This document shows, one piece after another, positions 63,916-64,000 of a stretch of 64,000 nucleotides of DNA. Under the pieces are notes generated by a model. It saw only the letters and a list, made by a program, of their open reading frames with translations, searched no databases and was not told where the DNA came from. The stretch is from Portunus trituberculatus. Taxonomy: Eukaryota; Arthropoda; Malacostraca; Decapoda; Portunidae. The first letter of the stretch is position 1. Every line of letters starts with the position of its first letter. The position numbers and the translations under genes were made by a program. The stretch spans positions 13,996,684 through 14,060,683 of the forward strand of contig NC_059268.1 in assembly GCF_017591435.1 (NCBI RefSeq), given 5' to 3'.

Positions 63916-64000
63916 GTTAAATGTAAGAAATCTGGAGGAGGTGAGCGCATACTGTTTCAATATCATTACACAAACTGGCCTGACCATGGCACTCCAGATC
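63916..64000 (+). CDS. Ptp99A: RPTP exon (partial): PTP domain, WPD loop
   Basis: The exon starts in phase 0 after TTTCACAG and runs off the window end. The 28 visible codons read VKCKKSGGGERILFQYHYTN and then WPDHGTPD. The WPD Asp is the general acid of classical PTPs and is present. The QYHYT.WPDHG.P context is typical of receptor PTPs. The catalytic Cys signature, and any second (D2) PTP domain, must lie in exons downstream of this window. Confidence 0.95.

Overview
The window is a stretch of an arthropod nuclear genome, most likely a decapod crustacean. The evidence is a spliced single-copy gene with GT-AG introns, an extreme load of dinucleotide and trinucleotide microsatellites ((TC)n, (CA)n, (AT)n, (TCC)n, (ACT)n), tRNA-derived SINEs, several MITE families, a decayed mariner transposon, and a short run of the arthropod telomere word CCTAA. 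Bacterial-type features are absent. The decapod assignment is an inference from repeat style, not proof.

One gene on the + strand accounts for all the coding sequence I can support. It is a receptor-type protein tyrosine phosphatase of the R5 class (Drosophila Ptp99A; vertebrate PTPRG/PTPRZ1). Nine exons (1117-1231, 16338-16529, 50938-51218, 57924-58210, 59416-59548, 60011-60161, 61118-61332, 62479-62604, and 63916 to the window end) join in frame with matching phases. Together they total about 1.6 kb, or 2.5 percent of the window. In order they encode half a fibronectin type III (FN3) domain, two complete FN3 domains, a transmembrane helix, a basic juxtamembrane segment and the first part of the cytoplasmic PTP domain up to the WPD loop. 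The 5' end of the gene and the catalytic Cys loop lie outside the window.

Layout: 1-1116 is upstream intron. 1232-16337 is a 15-kb intron that holds a candidate alternative first exon with a signal peptide (11085-11163), phase-compatible with the exon at 16338. 16530-50937 is a giant 34-kb intron packed with microsatellites, MITEs, SINEs and degenerate tandem repeats. 51219-57923 is a 6.7-kb intron. From 57.9 kb onward the gene becomes compact: six exons in 6 kb, with few microsatellites. The last intron carries a dead mariner copy in antisense orientation.

The most useful observations are the candidate alternative promoter and signal-peptide exon, a (GT)n array fused to a 5' splice site, a TTAA-flanked MITE family with at least twelve copies (one internally triplicated, one interrupted by a SINE), a Harbinger-like MITE with TAA target duplications, and several old tandem arrays with 120-160 bp units.
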